Shown: positions 10,986-23,084, numbered from the stretch's first letter. The stretch: 64,000 nt of DNA from Prorocentrum cordatum (GCA_963575745.1 CAUYUJ010000381.1:1-64000), one strand, 5' to 3'. Notes: generated from the letters alone by a model not told the origin. Numbers and translations are program-made.

Positions 10986-11379
10986 CTATCGCTCATGCTA
11001 TATGTTCACTATCGTCATCCTTCTTCCTCCTCATCTTCTTCCTCATGCTTATTTATCCTCATCGTTTTTTTTTTCGACCACTCATCCTCATCATCGACGT
11101 CTTTATCTTCTTCCCCTCACCCTCCTCCGCACCATGTTCATATTCATCTTCCTCATCCTTCTCCGTCAGGTAGCTCCTTCTCGGGTCCGATCATTTGGTA
11201 CAGTGCAGTTTTTTAATGCATGCTCTGCGTGCGGATCATGTATAAAAAAATGCAGGGTTTAGTACTAAAACCAACGATGAGCTCATGCATGAATTTATGC
11301 ATAGCATTAAAACCTGCCATGTAATGTTGTCCCTTCCTCCTCATATCCTCCTTCCTCTGAGCCCTCTCGTCGAGCCTGT

Positions 11380-11473
11380 CTCCTGCCAGCGCCGCAGCCA
11401 GTGGTCCTTTCTGTCCTGGCTGAGTTTCTTGAACTCATCGTGCAGCTCCTTCTTGGTCTTCTTTGCGTGGTAC
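11380..11473 (-). CDS. Candidate internal exon
   Basis: After the acceptor ATCACCCCAG it reads YHAKKTKKELHDEFKKLSQD then RKDHWLRRW, a strongly charged helix. The 3' end is uncertain; only GA- or GC-type donors are seen there. Confidence 0.55.
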
Positions 11474-11892
11474 CTGGGGTGATGATATCCTCCTTCCTCC
11501 CCTCGTTCCTCATCCCTCCTTCGATCCTCATCCCCCCATTCTTCTCTTCGATCCTCATCCCCTCATTTCTTTCCTCATCCTCATCCCTCCATTCTTCTCC
11601 TCGGTCCTCGTGCCTCGAATGTCCATCACTCCTCCTTCGATCCTCATGTCCTCATCATTCATCAATTCATCCTCTCCTTTTTTTCAACCTGGTTTGTCAT
11701 CCTTTCCTCGCCTCCTCATTCGCTCCGTTACCTCATCCCTCCTTCCCACCTGCTCAGAACAAGTACAACATTCCTCCTTCCCGCCACATGTTCCCTTCAT
11801 TCCCACCTGCTCCTTTCCTTCCCACGTGTTCCCACCTATTCCTCATTCCCACCTGCTCATAAGTCATTAAAGCACAGGGCGCCGTAAACGCT

Positions 11893-12020
11893 GCAGCGCG
11901 TTTTCGTGCTCCGTGTTCGCCTCCCTGGCCCGCTTCAGCTTCTCCTTGTTCGGCGCCGCTGCAGCCGCCGCCTTCGCCTCCGATAGGGCGCGGCGCAAGC
12001 GTCCCCATCGCCTCCTGGGT
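11893..12020 (-). CDS. Candidate Ala/Lys-rich exon
   Basis: Reads LRRALSEAKAAAAAAPNKEK followed by LKRAREANTEHENALQRLR, likely a coiled-coil segment. Borders are unclear. Confidence 0.4.
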
Positions 12021-12029
12021 CCTCTAGCT

Positions 12030-12440
12030 CCCGAGCTCAGGGAGACGAAATCTATACATATCCACTGTTCCCTGGACATGGCGTGCCATGTATATGTGTA
12101 TATATACACACGCATATATATGCAGCTGTGCATAGATATGCATATATCCTGGGTCCAGAATGGGCCTGACCAGGGTACCAGTATATGTATAGATTTCGTC
12201 GCCCGATCGGGCGTCGACTTCGGTACGAGTGCAACCCGAGTTGCACGCGTGCCGAAGTCGACGCGCGGTGATCGAGGACCCCTCCGGACTCGAGCGGGGC
12301 AGTTCTGGACAGGAGGCCTTCTGGTCAGCATTCTTGCGCTTCGGGGGCACGGCGCCAGCGCGGCGCCTCACCTGTTGCCCAAATGCGCGGGCCGCGCTGG
12401 TTCGAAGCGGCAGTGCATACATATATGGTACCACCGTACG
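12030..12440. other. Unassigned interval
   Basis: Short ATATAC tracts and GC-rich DNA with an inverted stretch around 12205-12270 (CGTCGACTTCGGTACGAGTG against GCCGAAGTCGACGCG). No gene supported. Confidence 0.5.
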
Positions 12441-12444
12441 TGCG

Positions 12445-12565
12445 CGTGGTGGTGGTGGGTCGTGGTGGCGGTGGTGGTGGTGGGTGGGTGGTGGTTGTGG
12501 TGGTGGTGGTGGTGGCGACGCGGTGATGGTGCTTGTAGGTGTTGGCGGTGGTGGTGGTTGGTGTG
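12445..12565. repeat. (GGT)n-rich tract
   Basis: GGT trinucleotides with interruptions. A second such tract lies at 14010-14108. Confidence 0.9.
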
Positions 12566-12719
12566 TCGCGTAGGTTGCGAGGCTGCTGCAGTTGGGTTTG
12601 ATGGGTGCAATCGTGGGGGCTGGGGGCGGTGTGTGCGGGGTCCTTGGACGATCTGGGGGGTGGCCAGGGCGGCCGCGCGGGGGCGGGGAGGTGGTGGGGC
12701 ACATGCGCGCGCGCGATGG

Positions 12720-13530
12720 AAGAAACATGAAAACACATGAAAACACATGAAAGCACAGGAAATGAAAAAACATGAAAAAACATGAAAAAAAACATAAAAA
12801 AAATCATGAAAACATGAAAAAACATGAAAAAAACATGAAACACCACGAACATGAAAAAACATGGAAAAAAAAACATGAAAGAAACATGAAAAAACATGAA
12901 ACACATGAAAACCCATGAAAAAACATGAAAAAACATGAACATGAAAAAAACACGAAAAAAACATGAAAGAAACATGAAAAAAACATGAAACACATGAAAA
13001 AACATAAAAAACATGAAAAAACATGACGCGGGAAAAAACATAAAAAAACATGAAAACATGAAAAAACATGAAAAAACATGAAAAAACGTGAACATGAACA
13101 ACCATGAAAAACACACGAAAGAAACATGAAAAAAAACATGAAACACATGAAAAAACATGAAAAAACATGAAAAAACATGACGCGGGAAAAAAACAGTAAA
13201 AAACATGGAAGAAACATGAAAAAACATGAAAACATTAAGAAACATGAAAAAACATGAAAAAACATGAACATGAAAAAACATGAAAAAACATGAAAGAAAC
13301 ATGAAAAAAAAACATGACGCGGGAAAAAACATGAAACACACATGAAAGAAACATGAAAAAACATGAAGACATGAAAAAACATGAAACAACATGAAAAAAA
13401 ACATGACGCTGAAAAAACATGAAAAAACATGAAACAACATGAACAAACATGAGAACACATGAAAAAACATGACAATGAAAAAACCTTAAAAAAAAACATT
13501 AAAAAAACATGAAAAAAACATGAAACCACC
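12720..13530. repeat. ACATGAAAAA minisatellite with higher-order punctuation
   Basis: About 800 bp of decamer-like ACATGAAAAA units of variable A-run length. Four interruptions ACATGACGCGGGAAA (or ACATGACGCTGAAA) occur near 13021, 13178, 13313 and 13403. Long minus-strand Phe/Met/Ser frames over it are artefacts. Confidence 0.9.
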
Positions 13531-13534
13531 ACCG

Positions 13535-14009
13535 CCCGCCCGAAACCCGCAACGCACCCGCGTCTCCCAACTGTCGACGCACCCCCGCCAACGCACCTTT
13601 GCCGAAAGCCCGCTAATAAGGCCGCCACCGAACCCCCGACGCCCCCCCCACGACCAACGCGCCCCCGCCGATCGCCCCGTATACGCCCGCCCGATGATCA
13701 CCCCGCCGCCACCGAACCTCCAGACCGCTTCCAAACGCAGCGTAATCGAGCGCGGCTGGGAAATCCTCAGCGATCGAGCCGCGCGAGCGCTTGAGCCCGA
13801 CTATAATCCCCGTGCCCCAACCATAACGCAACACCTCACACCCCAGAGTGTCCACTTCCGAACGCAGTGGTCGATCAGCGCGGCTGGAAATCCGCAGGTC
13901 GATCGATGCATGTATGCAGCGGTCCTCTCCGGAGCCCAGCACAATCATGTGCACCTGGCGGCGGGGGGCAGGGGGGGGGAGCGCGCGCGTGCGGGCACGC
14001 GTCCGTGCA
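13535..14009. other. Unassigned GC-rich interval
   Basis: Pro/Arg frames on both strands with no splice pattern that decides between them. Confidence 0.4.
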
Positions 14010-14108
14010 TCATGTGGTGGTGGTGGTGGTGGTGGTGGTGGTGGTGGTGGTGGTGGTGGTGGTGGTAGTGGTGGTGGTGGTGGTGGTGGTGTGGTGGTGG
14101 TGGTGGTG
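14010..14108. repeat. (GGT)n microsatellite
   Basis: Nearly pure GGT repeat followed by a GTGTGTGCG run. Confidence 0.95.
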
Positions 14109-14189
14109 CGTGTGTGTGTGTGCGTTTGTGTTCAGATCTGATGTTATTCTCTTCGCCCTCGGGCAGCAACGCACTGAAGCCACATACTC

Positions 14190-14480
14190 TCATAAAAAAA
14201 AAAAATAATAATCTAACTCTAAAAAAAACAATAACTATAAAAATAACAATCCCAACAAAAAAAAATATACTAAAAATACGGAAAATAAGATAAAAAAAAG
14301 AAAAAACAGAAACCTAACAACTATTGAACTCCTAATAAAAAAAACAACTCTAAAAAAAAAACTCTAAAAAAACAAACAACTCTAAAACTACGAATATAAA
14401 CAAACAATAACAATAACACATAATAAAGCTACTAAAACACTCTAGCGTCAGTACGCAGAAGAAACATATTAAAAACACGG
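14190..14480. other. A-rich island
   Basis: About 290 bp of A-runs with CTCTAAAAAA and AACTCTAAAA motifs inside otherwise GC-rich DNA. No open frame. It may be an old poly(A)-type insertion or intron filler. Confidence 0.6.
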
Positions 14481-15600
14481 GCGCGCGCTGTACATGCAAT
14501 CATTTCAGATCGTTGGGTTTGTTGCCAGGGGTGGTGTGCTGGGTTGTTAGTTCGTTTATGCAATACATTGGTTGGGTTGTGGGGTTGTCGATCACATGTT
14601 GGACATCGCATGCATCAGTTTCATGTGCGTTCGAGGTGGGTGTGGGGTGCGAGCTCGTGGATTATGTGAGTTCGGTTGTTCGGCAATGGTGGTTGTTCTG
14701 TACTCGGGTTGTGGTAGTGGTGGTAGTGGTGGTTGGGCTGGGTCGACGGTTCGGTGGACGAGTTGGGTGGGTGGTGTCGGGTGGTTGGTGCTTGTACAGT
14801 AGTGGTGGCTTGTATGGCTTACGCAACCTGCTCATCATGCACTGCCACATCAGTCCACTTCCGAACGCAGCGCGCACATGACGATGCAAACAAGCAAATC
14901 CCCAGCCCCATGTCACCAGTCGGAGTGCTCCCCGGCTCGAGCGCGGCTGGAATCCCACCGTGTTCGATCCCAGAACTGCGCGCAAGGCAAGACCATGCAC
15001 CGATCGCAACGTTCAGGCCACAATCGTCCGAGTGGTCCTATGCACCACCTCCTTGTCCGTTCGATCGACCCCTGAATCATCCTGAACACAATTACATACA
15101 TACACACATACATACATACATACATACAGACACCCAGACATACAGACATACAGACATACAGACAAACATACATCGCTCGAGGATCTCGCTGCGTATGCGA
15201 GGCAGGATTGAAGCATCCTCAGAGACTCGACTCCTGAACCATCCTTGGGGGTCCTAGGCGGGTGCCCGTTTGCACGAACCGTTTGGCGCCCATGGCGCAT
15301 GCATTCTGAAATCATCCTGCAGAGGGGCCTCTCGGGAGAGCGCAACTCGAGGGACAGCGAGGGGGACAGCGTCGACGTGAGGGGGAAGGGAAGTTCGAGG
15401 GAGGGAGGCTGGTAGGAGGGTTGTGGCATGGGGGAGGGGGCGTTGGACATCGTTCTATCGAACGAGCGTTCTCGAGCTGGAATCTCCTGGACTCGAGGGG
15501 AGGGCGGGCAACTATTGTGCCTCGCGGCCTGCGCTTGATCTTGCCAGCGCTCGAGCTGGTCCGTCAGCGCGCGTGCAACATAATGCGCATGCGGTCTCTT
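14480..15600. other. Unassigned interval with short CATA repeat
   Basis: Contains GT-rich DNA, a CATA/CAGA run at about 15100-15170, and GC-rich sequence without a convincing exon. Confidence 0.4.
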
Positions 15601-15605
15601 GAGAC

Positions 15606-15788
<183 letters not shown>

Positions 15789-16154
15789 GCTCCTCTCACC
15801 CTCCAAAAATGAAGGGGGCTATACGGAGCCGCGGGGACGCTCAGCTCCACCAGTACACCACCAGTAGTATACGTCGCCTGGCCAGGGCACGATTGAGGTA
15901 GAAGTGAGGGTATGGGAAGGAAGAGGTGTAGAGGATGAATGTGCGAGAGTAGGAAGCAGGGATGGATCTAGCAGGAGGAGGAGAACTCTTGCAGAAAGGC
16001 GTAGGAGTTTATATCGATGGAGGGCGGAGGGGAGGGACGAGCGAGGAGGTAAACACGAGGAGTGGGAGGCGCACGTCGTGGAGAAGGCGCTCGAAGAGGA
16101 GTGAGGAAACTAATCGTGTATGTATGTACATATATATATATATACATCACAGGA

Positions 16155-16490
16155 CTGGGGATCGAGGGGATAAGTATGGCCCGATGCTGGCCTGGGCCAT
16201 GCCACGGCCCACACGTAGCAGGTCATCTTCTCGATGTGTCGTCACCTCTGGGAAGGAATCATGATGATACACATGGCAGATGTGCACCGAAACTCCGTCA
16301 GCTGGGGCCTCAGGAAGATAAGGGTTGCAGGCGCAAGGAAGGCTGGAGCACCAGCAGCAGATGAGAGCAGAAGGATGCGGATCGATGTAGACCATTCGCT
16401 GCTTTGTGATGTCAGGGTCGCGTGGGCACAGATTTGCCCACGTGACCCTGGCACCACAGGGAGATGCTTCGAACGTGTAGATTTTGTAGT
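16155..16490 (-). CDS. Candidate exon region
   Basis: One minus-strand frame is open throughout. The first part, YTFEASPCGARVTWANLCPR then DPDITKQRMVYIDPH, looks most like protein. The Cys-rich middle may be intron read through. Confidence 0.4.
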
Positions 16491-16728
16491 TCAGTGCTCC
16501 CGATCATCCTTATGTGCTTCTTCCCCTCCACCCTCCTCCGAGCTCGTCCTTCCCAGCCCCATCCCGCGCTATCTTATGCTTGTCTTCCTCCTCTCTCCTC
16601 CTGCTGGCATTCCTCTCTCCTCCTTATATTTCTCTTCCTCCTCTCTCCTCCTTATACTTCTCTTCCTCCTCCTCTCTCCTCCTTATGCGTCTCCTCCTTC
16701 GTCCTCTTAGGCCCAGGATCTCACCTAG

Positions 16729-16845
16729 GATCCACTGGGGGAGCGCAGCTCGTTCACAACACTGTTCCTGTACGAGCTCACGACAGCCTTGGTGACGGTC
16801 GGCTTCTCGATGATCTTCTGCATGACGTACTTCGGGGCCATGCGG
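16729..16845 (-). CDS. Candidate exon
   Basis: Reads MAPKYVMQKIIEKPTVTKAV then VSSYRNSVVNELRSPSG. The Met may be internal. Followed by a stop or a donor that could not be decided. Confidence 0.5.
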
Positions 16846-17144
16846 GGAGGAGGCGGAGGGGGAGGATGGCATTGACGATGGGAGGTGGGAGTTGGAACTA
16901 TACGAGGGATGAGGACGGTGGGCCATGGGAGGACTGAAAGGCTGCAGGAGTGGGGGGAAACAAGGGCCCGTGTAGCCACGAGCCCAGAAGAGGGAGGACG
17001 GTCTGAAATAGTCATCCCCCTCGAGCTCGCCTCTGCGTCGACCTCTTGATCGCCATCCTCCCTCTTCCTTCCTCCCCCCTCCCCACCATCCTGCAGCCGC
17101 TCGATCAGCTCCCCTCCTCGTCCTCCTTCCCCTGGTGTCCTTCA

Positions 17145-17289
17145 TGCACGTCTCGCTCAGCTCCTTGGCATTGTCGCTCTCGCCCCACGTCTTGTCGGCG
17201 CACTGGATTAATTGCGGCCAGCCATTCGTCACTGTGGTCGCCCTGAACACGATAGTGCTGATCTTCTCAGCACCCCTCCTCTTCGAATT
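17145..17289 (-). CDS. Candidate internal exon
   Basis: Starts after the acceptor GGGATGCAG and reads NSKRRGAEKISTIVFRATTV then TNGWPQLIQCADKTWGE and a helical tail. No family recognised. Confidence 0.55.
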
Positions 17290-17460
17290 CTGCATCCCTT
17301 CATCCCCAAGCCCGCAGAAGCGCGGGCATGGTAGTGAAGGTAGGGCAGATCCCCACTGCCTCATCACCACCCTGGAGATCCACTACCCCTGTCATCGAGG
17401 ACAAGTGCGTGGACCTCGAGGGTGGGGAAGTACAATGAGGAGAACGACAATGAGGAGGGG

Positions 17461-17945
17461 GAAGGGGAGGAGGAGGAGGAGGAAGAGGAGGAAGAGGAGG
17501 AGGAGTTCAGGATGAGGAGGAGGAGGAGGAGGAGGAGGTGGCGACGAGGAGGAGGAGGAGGAGGAGGATGAGGAGGAGGAGGGAGGAGGAGAGAGGATGA
17601 GGAAGAGCATGGGGGTCCTCTTCAATCTTGAATGTTATTAGAAAAACTGCGCCTCTCGCCGCCGACCTGAATCGTCAACCATGCCTAGCTCTGGCTGACC
17701 GTCCTCCCTGTCCCCTCCTGCCCCCCCCCGTGGGCCTTGGGAGCCTCTTTGACTTGTGGTGAGCAAGGACAGGATGGTGATGATGGTGATGGTGATGATG
17801 TTGATGACGATGATGCTAACGGTGATGGTGATGCTGACGAAGCTGAGGACGCTGATGATAAGGAGGAGGAGAAGGAGGAGGAGAAGGAGGAGGGGAGGAG
17901 GAGGAGGGGGAGGAGGGGGAGGAGGAGGAGGAGGAGGAGGAGGAT
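17461..17945. repeat. (GGA)n and (GAT)n microsatellites
   Basis: GGA tracts at 17461-17610 and 17860-17945 with GAT-type repeats at 17776-17850 between them, all in presumed intron of the minus-strand gene. Confidence 0.9.
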
Positions 17946-18042
17946 GGGGGGAGGAGGATCTTGAGTCACGGCATGCAAGACCGACTTTTCAAAACGAAGT
18001 GGTCCTCGACCGCCCCCCCCCCATTCCGCGCTCCTTCGAGCC

Positions 18043-18412
18043 CTGGTGCCGTCTGGCAGCTCGGCGCTCTGCTCCTCGATCCCCTGGTCGACCTCGGCGC
18101 CCTGTCCATCGATCTCCTGGACCTCGGCGCCCTGCTCCTCGATCTCCTGGTCGACCTCGGCGCCCTGCTCCTCGATCTCCTGGTCGACCTCGGCGCCCTG
18201 CTCATCGATCTCCTGGACCTCGTCCCCGCTCTCCTGGGCCTCGGCGCCCTGCTCATCGATCTCCTGGACCTCGGCGCCCTGCTCCTCGATCTCCTGGACC
18301 TCGGCGCCCTCATCGATCTCCTGGACCTCGGCGCCCTCCTCGATCTCCTGGACGGCGCCCTCATCGATCTCCTGGACCTCGGCGCCCTCCGCGTCGACTG
18401 GCTGCACCAGCT
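18043..18412 (-). CDS. Candidate exon made of a coding minisatellite (Glu-rich repeats)
   Basis: After the acceptor TGTGGGCAG the frame reads ELVQPVDAEGAEVQEIDEGA and continues as about ten EQGAEVQEID-type units of 10-11 residues. The DNA unit is about 30-33 bp and varies in length by whole codons, as expected for selection on frame. Expected to form a long acidic helix. Flanking pieces of the same strand support it as an exon. Confidence 0.55.
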
Positions 18413-18429
18413 CTGCCCACATGCGGAAA

Positions 18430-19345
18430 TCGATGATATGTACATGCGTGCATGGCAGATCTATACACATGTATGCATGCATGGATGTGTATGCCTGCAT
18501 GCACGTCTGCATGCAGTCTGCACACATACACATGGTATAGATGCATGCCTGTAGGTGTGCACGGCGTATGGTTGTGACTATATGTATATATATAGATGTA
18601 TCGGCAGGCATGTCTGCATACGTGGATGGATCGATACATGTATGCATGAATTGCTGTTTTCATGTAAGCATGCATGTTTGTATACATGACTATATGTATG
18701 TATGCGTGCATGTATGCATACATATTTGAGCGTGTGTGCATGTATGTATGCATGTGTGTGGGCGTGTGCATGTATGCATGCATCATGTGTGTATGGATGC
18801 AGGACTCTGTGCATGCATGTATACATATGTGCATAGTCGGTTGCGTAAGCATGCATACATGTATGTGTTAGGTGTGCATGACTGTATGTCTACATGTAGG
18901 TATGCGTGTACGTATGTATAAATGGATGCATACATATATATATATGGTTGTGACACATATATGTACACATATATCTAGATATATGTATGTGTGTGCGTAT
19001 GTGCGTGTGTGTATGCATGTATGTATGTGTGTATGCACGTATGTATGTATGCATGTATGCATACATATACGCAGGTATGTAGGTATGTAGGCATGTATGT
19101 ATGTTTGTATGTGTGTATATGTATGTGTGTATGGATGTATGTATGCCTGTATGTATGTATGCATATACGTGTATATATGTAGACATGTATGTATGTATAT
19201 GTGTATGTATGAATGTATGTACGTACGTATGTATGTATGTATGTGTGTATGTGTGTATGTATGTATGTATTTATGTACGTATGTACGTATGTATGTATGT
19301 GTGTATGTGTGTATGTGTGCATGCGTGTAGGTGCGCGTGCGAGCA
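18430..19345. repeat. (ATGT/ATGC)n-rich microsatellite block
   Basis: More than 900 bp of GTAT, ATGC and TACA tetranucleotides. Cys/Met/Val or His/Thr/Tyr frames on both strands are artefacts. Confidence 0.95.
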
Positions 19346-19473
19346 TGCATAGGAACCAGTACAGAGGGACGGAGCTGCACACATGGATGCGGGATTGAGC
19401 ATTGCCTAGGCGTGGGGAAGTGAGTGATCGAGGAGGAGAAAAGGGACGAGGAGGGCGAAGAGAACGAGGAAGC

Positions 19474-19666
19474 CTTCGGTGCTGCTGCTGGGCGCTTCAT
19501 GCGCTTCATCTGCGTGCTGCCTGCTGTTGCTGCTGCTGCTGCTGCTGCTGGGCGCTTGATCGTCGGCAGCTGCAGCATCGGCTCGTCTTTGATGGCCACC
19601 ATCTCTTTCTGCTCCAGCTGCTGCTTCTTCTTCGGCTGCTTCGTCTTCTCCTTGATCCGCGACTTC
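19474..19666 (-). CDS. Candidate exon with KRPAA motifs
   Basis: Acceptor ACCTCTTAG; a GC-type donor is possible at AAG|GCTTCC. It reads KSRIKEKTKQPKKKQQLEQK, then a segment with IKRPAAAAAAATAG and MKRMKRPAAAPKA. The basic KRPAA stretches suggest a nuclear protein. The Ala run comes from a GCT/GCA repeat. Confidence 0.6.
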
Positions 19667-19779
19667 CTAAGAGGTCATCCTCGCCCTCCTCCTCGTGCCG
19701 TCCTGCTCCTCCACATCCACGTCATCGGTTAAATGCTTTACCTTCTCTGGTTACGTCCTCATTATCTGTCTCCTCCTCC

Positions 19780-19922
19780 TCCTCATCCTCATCATCATCA
19801 TCCTCTTCCTCATCCTCCTCCCTCCTCATCATTCCTTGTACCGATCATCGTCCTCCTTCTCATAACTTGCCTCCTCGCCTGGAGGACGCCCCCATCGCTT
19901 TCTGCCTGATCGTCACCATCAG

Positions 19923-19956
<34 letters not shown>

Positions 19957-19965
19957 GTCATCGTC

Positions 19966-19997
<32 letters not shown>

Positions 19998-20105
19998 CAT
20001 CATAATCGTCATCATCATAATCGTCACCATCATCCCACCACCCTCACCAGCATCATCATCACCACCATCAGCATCATCAGCATCATCATCAGCATTATCA
20101 TCTGC
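19780..20105. repeat. (CTC)n and (CAT)n microsatellites
   Basis: CTC-type repeats then a long CAT run (about 19915-20100) in presumed intron. Confidence 0.9.
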
Positions 20106-20179
20106 CTTGGCGTCGTATCATCGTTCACTTGCTGCTGCCGCTGCTCGTCCTCCTCCTGGTCCTTCCTCCCTCTCGAACT

Positions 20180-20345
20180 CTGGTTCACTCGGTCCCTCGA
20201 TCCTTGGCGTCACCCTGCTCGCGAGCAGGGACTTGATGAATGGGATTTTGCGCTTCGGCGCGGGGCTCTCGATCTTGCCGCGCGGCGCAGCCTGCTCCTC
20301 GATCTCTTGACTATCGTGGTCGAGCTCGTCGCCCTTGCGCGCCTC
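20180..20345 (-). CDS. Candidate exon
   Basis: Reads RKGDELDHDSQEIEEQAAPR then GKIESPAPKRKIPFIKSLL and ASRVTPRIEGP. Acidic then basic, likely disordered. Borders uncertain. Confidence 0.5.
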
Positions 20346-20659
20346 TCTCAAGTCATCCTCTTCCTGATCGTCCTCCTTACTTCATTATCATCCCCCGTCT
20401 CCTCAGCATGTTTCCCCTCATCTCTCCTTAGTCTCGATTCTTCTCCTTCTCCTCCTCCTCCTGCTCTTCCTCTTCCCTCACCTGCCCCTCATCCCCTCGT
20501 CTCACCTGTGCCTTCCCTCTTACATGTTGGTTTGACTCATCTTCCGTGTTACCTCCTCCTCCTCTTCCTCGATCCCCCTCCTCCCCCTCTCGATCCTTCT
20601 CCTCCATCTTCGCCATTCGTCCTCCTTCGTCCGCTTCGTCAGCTTCTTCCCTGGCAGAC

Positions 20660-20745
20660 CTGTGCCAACATCTGGCGGAAGCCGTCCTCAGTAATTTGCT
20701 CCTCATCCTCGCTGTCGTAGGGCGTGATCTGCCTATCTGCGCTGG
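20660..20745 (-). CDS. Candidate internal exon (86 bp)
   Basis: Acceptor CTGACAAG and donor GTCTGCC. It reads ASADRQITPYDSEDEEQITE then DGFRQMLAQ. GC-rich third positions as in the other exons. Confidence 0.6.
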
Positions 20746-21011
20746 CCTTGTCAGGAAGGAGGGGGGGATCCGAGGAGGAACAACTGAGAGCTGATGGGTC
20801 AGAATGACGAAAGAGAGGACGGAGGCGGGGGTGGACGAGGAGGAGAAGGATGAGGAGGAAGAGAAGGAGGAGGAGGACGAGGAAGCGGATGAAAAGGAGT
20901 GCGGGATAGGCGTGAGGAGGAGAAGGATGATGAGGAGGAGAAGTAAAAGGATGAGAGAGGGGAAATGAGGGACGAGCGGGGATCAGAGAAGGGCGGGGGC
21001 TGTGGCACGGT

Positions 21012-21116
21012 GGATGAGAGAGGCGCCTCCAGCTCCGCCCTCGTCTGCTGGATGCACACTCCTGTCATCTTCTGGTAGTGCGCGTGGATGCGCCGAATCG
21101 CTCGTCCCTGCAAGTA
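21012..21116 (-). CDS. Candidate internal exon
   Basis: Reads RYLQGRAIRRIHAHYQKMTG then VCIQQTRAELEAPLS, following AG at CGAACCCAAG. Confidence 0.55.
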
Positions 21117-21195
21117 CCTTGGGTTCGAACACTGTTGATGACGGTGGTGGTAGAGGAGGAATGAGGAAGATGAGGGGACGGTGAGGATGAGCGAG

Positions 21196-21475
21196 GACGA
21201 TGATGACAATGATGATGATGATGATGATGATGAAGATGAAGAAGATGATGATGATGATGATGATGATGATGGTGGTGGTGATGGTGATGGTGATGCTGAT
21301 GCTGCTGATGATGATGATGATGATGATGGCGATGCCGCTGTGGATGATGACGACGATGCTAATGATGATGATGATGTGGATGATCATGCTGATGATGATG
21401 TTGATGATGCTGATGATGACGATGCTGATGATGATACTGATGATGATGAGGAGGAGGAGGATGAGGAGGAGACGA
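21196..21475. repeat. (GAT)n microsatellite
   Basis: About 280 bp of GAT/GCT trinucleotides ending in GGA repeats. Confidence 0.95.
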
Positions 21476-21675
21476 AATGAGAGGAGGATGAGCAGGAGGA
21501 AGAGGAACAGGAGGCGTTGGATGAGTGCATACTTCTACGCGCTCCTCCTCATCCTACCCCTCCTCGAAGGCGCCACTCCAGTGCTCTTCGTCACCGTCAT
21601 CTCTAAACCACCTCCTCTTACTCCTGTTCCTCCTCCTCCTCCTCCTCCGCCCTCCTCCTCCTCCTCCTCCTCCTA

Positions 21676-21708
<33 letters not shown>

Positions 21709-21744
21709 CTTCCCCTCCCTCTCCCTCTCATCCTCCTTCATGTT

Positions 21745-21890
21745 GCCCCTCGGCACTGGTGTGCCTTCATGACCCTGTTCGTCGGCGCCCTGCCGCGTGC
21801 GTCCTGGCTCTGCAGGTGGTTGCGGAGGGGGAGCCAGTACAGCGATGCCCACGCTGCCTCTAGGGGGAAGCATTGCGGGTTCCTCGTTCA
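21745..21890 (-). CDS. Candidate exon
   Basis: One minus frame reads FPLEAAWASLYWLPLRNHLQ then SQDARGRAPTNRVMKAHQC. A second frame is also open and Pro-rich, so the frame is not certain. Confidence 0.4.
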
Positions 21891-22004
21891 CCCCGTTCCT
21901 CCTCCATCCCTTACCCCACCTTTTCTACATAATACATACCCTGTTCTCCACCTCTCCTCCTCGTGCTCCCGCCCTTATCGTCATCATCGTCTGTTCATTC
22001 GGGC

Positions 22005-22077
22005 CTCCGCACACTTCTGGGAGATGCGCAGCGTGTCCGTGATCGTGTCCAGCGCTTCTGCCATGGTGATCCACACC
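22005..22077 (-). CDS. Candidate internal exon
   Basis: Acceptor GAGTCCCAG. It reads VWITMAEALDTITDTLRISQ then KCAEA. A GC-type donor is possible after GAG. Confidence 0.55.
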
Positions 22078-22202
22078 TGGGACTCACCCCCAGTGGCCCC
22101 ATCCTCCCCGTCCTCTCTCACAGTCCTTTCTCTCGTCATTGATCCACCTTCCTCGCGCCTCCTCGTCACATCTCCCCCCCCCCCCTGAGCCACAATTCTC
22201 TT

Positions 22203-22270
22203 GCAGGGCTGGTCAGTGTCGTCCCATTCCCCGGCTGCTGGATCGTACGCTATCCTCATTTCCCTGATCG
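22203..22270 (-). CDS. Candidate internal exon
   Basis: Reads REMRIAYDPAAGEWDDTDQP then CKRIV. Clearly protein-like on this strand only. Confidence 0.5.
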
Positions 22271-22378
22271 TTGTCACGTTCTTCCTCATCCTCGACTCTC
22301 CTCCTCAATCCCCCTCCTCGTGGATCCGCCCCCTCCTCGTGTCAATTGTGGTACTCTCATATTTTCCCCCATTGCACC

Positions 22379-22458
22379 TTGATCGTCACTTTGTTCGGAC
22401 GCGAAGTGTACTCCTGCTGGTAATCCTCGAAGTTCGGGATCTTCGTACCTTGATGGGG
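22379..22458 (-). CDS. Candidate internal exon
   Basis: Reads TKIPNFEDYQQEYTSRPNKV then TIK, ending at a possible donor GTGCAATG. Confidence 0.5.
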
Positions 22459-22737
22459 CGACGGTGACGACGCGGAGGATGGCGCACCAGGGGAATTAGC
22501 AGGAGTGAGCTGGCAATGCAATGAGAAGGAAAAGGAGGAGGGCCATGTGAAGGTGAGGCAGAGAAGGAGGCGGAGGAGGAGAAGGATGAGGAGGGAGGGG
22601 AAGGGAAAACCCTGTGCAGGAGCAGGAGCCGAGGAAGCATTGAACGCATGCTGATCGACCGAGAGGCAGATCTGCAGAGTTGGGCGAGGGCGAGGGGACG
22701 GATATCACGATAAGGAATGATTGAGAGGTGGAGGAAG

Positions 22738-22806
22738 AAGGGCACCCGCGATGACTGGCTGGCCCTCGGTGTACAGCAGCGCCTGATGGCTGGGTGCGTC
22801 CCTCCT
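22738..22806 (-). CDS. Candidate exon
   Basis: Reads DAPSHQALLYTEGQPVIAGA. Borders uncertain. Confidence 0.4.
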
Positions 22807-23084
22807 CCACCCTGCCACTAGTCCTCCTGGCACCCCCTGCTCCTGAGGCATGCTCGTGATCCTCGTGATCATCCCGATCACGAGGATCAAGAGCATGTGC
22901 AGGCCTGCTCCTAGACCACATGATCATCATCGTCCCTCAGTCTTACCGATCTTCCTCATCTCCTGCCGATCCTCGTCGTCCTCCTCCTCTCGTGTCCCCC
23001 TTTCACTCCCTCACTCCCTGCCTCACTCCCTCGCACTCCCCCTCCTCCTCCTCCTTCTCCTCATCGAGCCTCCCCCTTCTTCTC

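Noticed and set aside
12325-13628. 381- and 274-residue minus-strand frames of Phe, His, Val, Met, Cys and Ser
   Set aside because: They are produced entirely by the ACATGAAAAA minisatellite.
18430-19345. Telomere-like repeat
   Set aside because: Units are ATGT/ATGC tetranucleotides, not TTTAGGG or a similar telomere unit.
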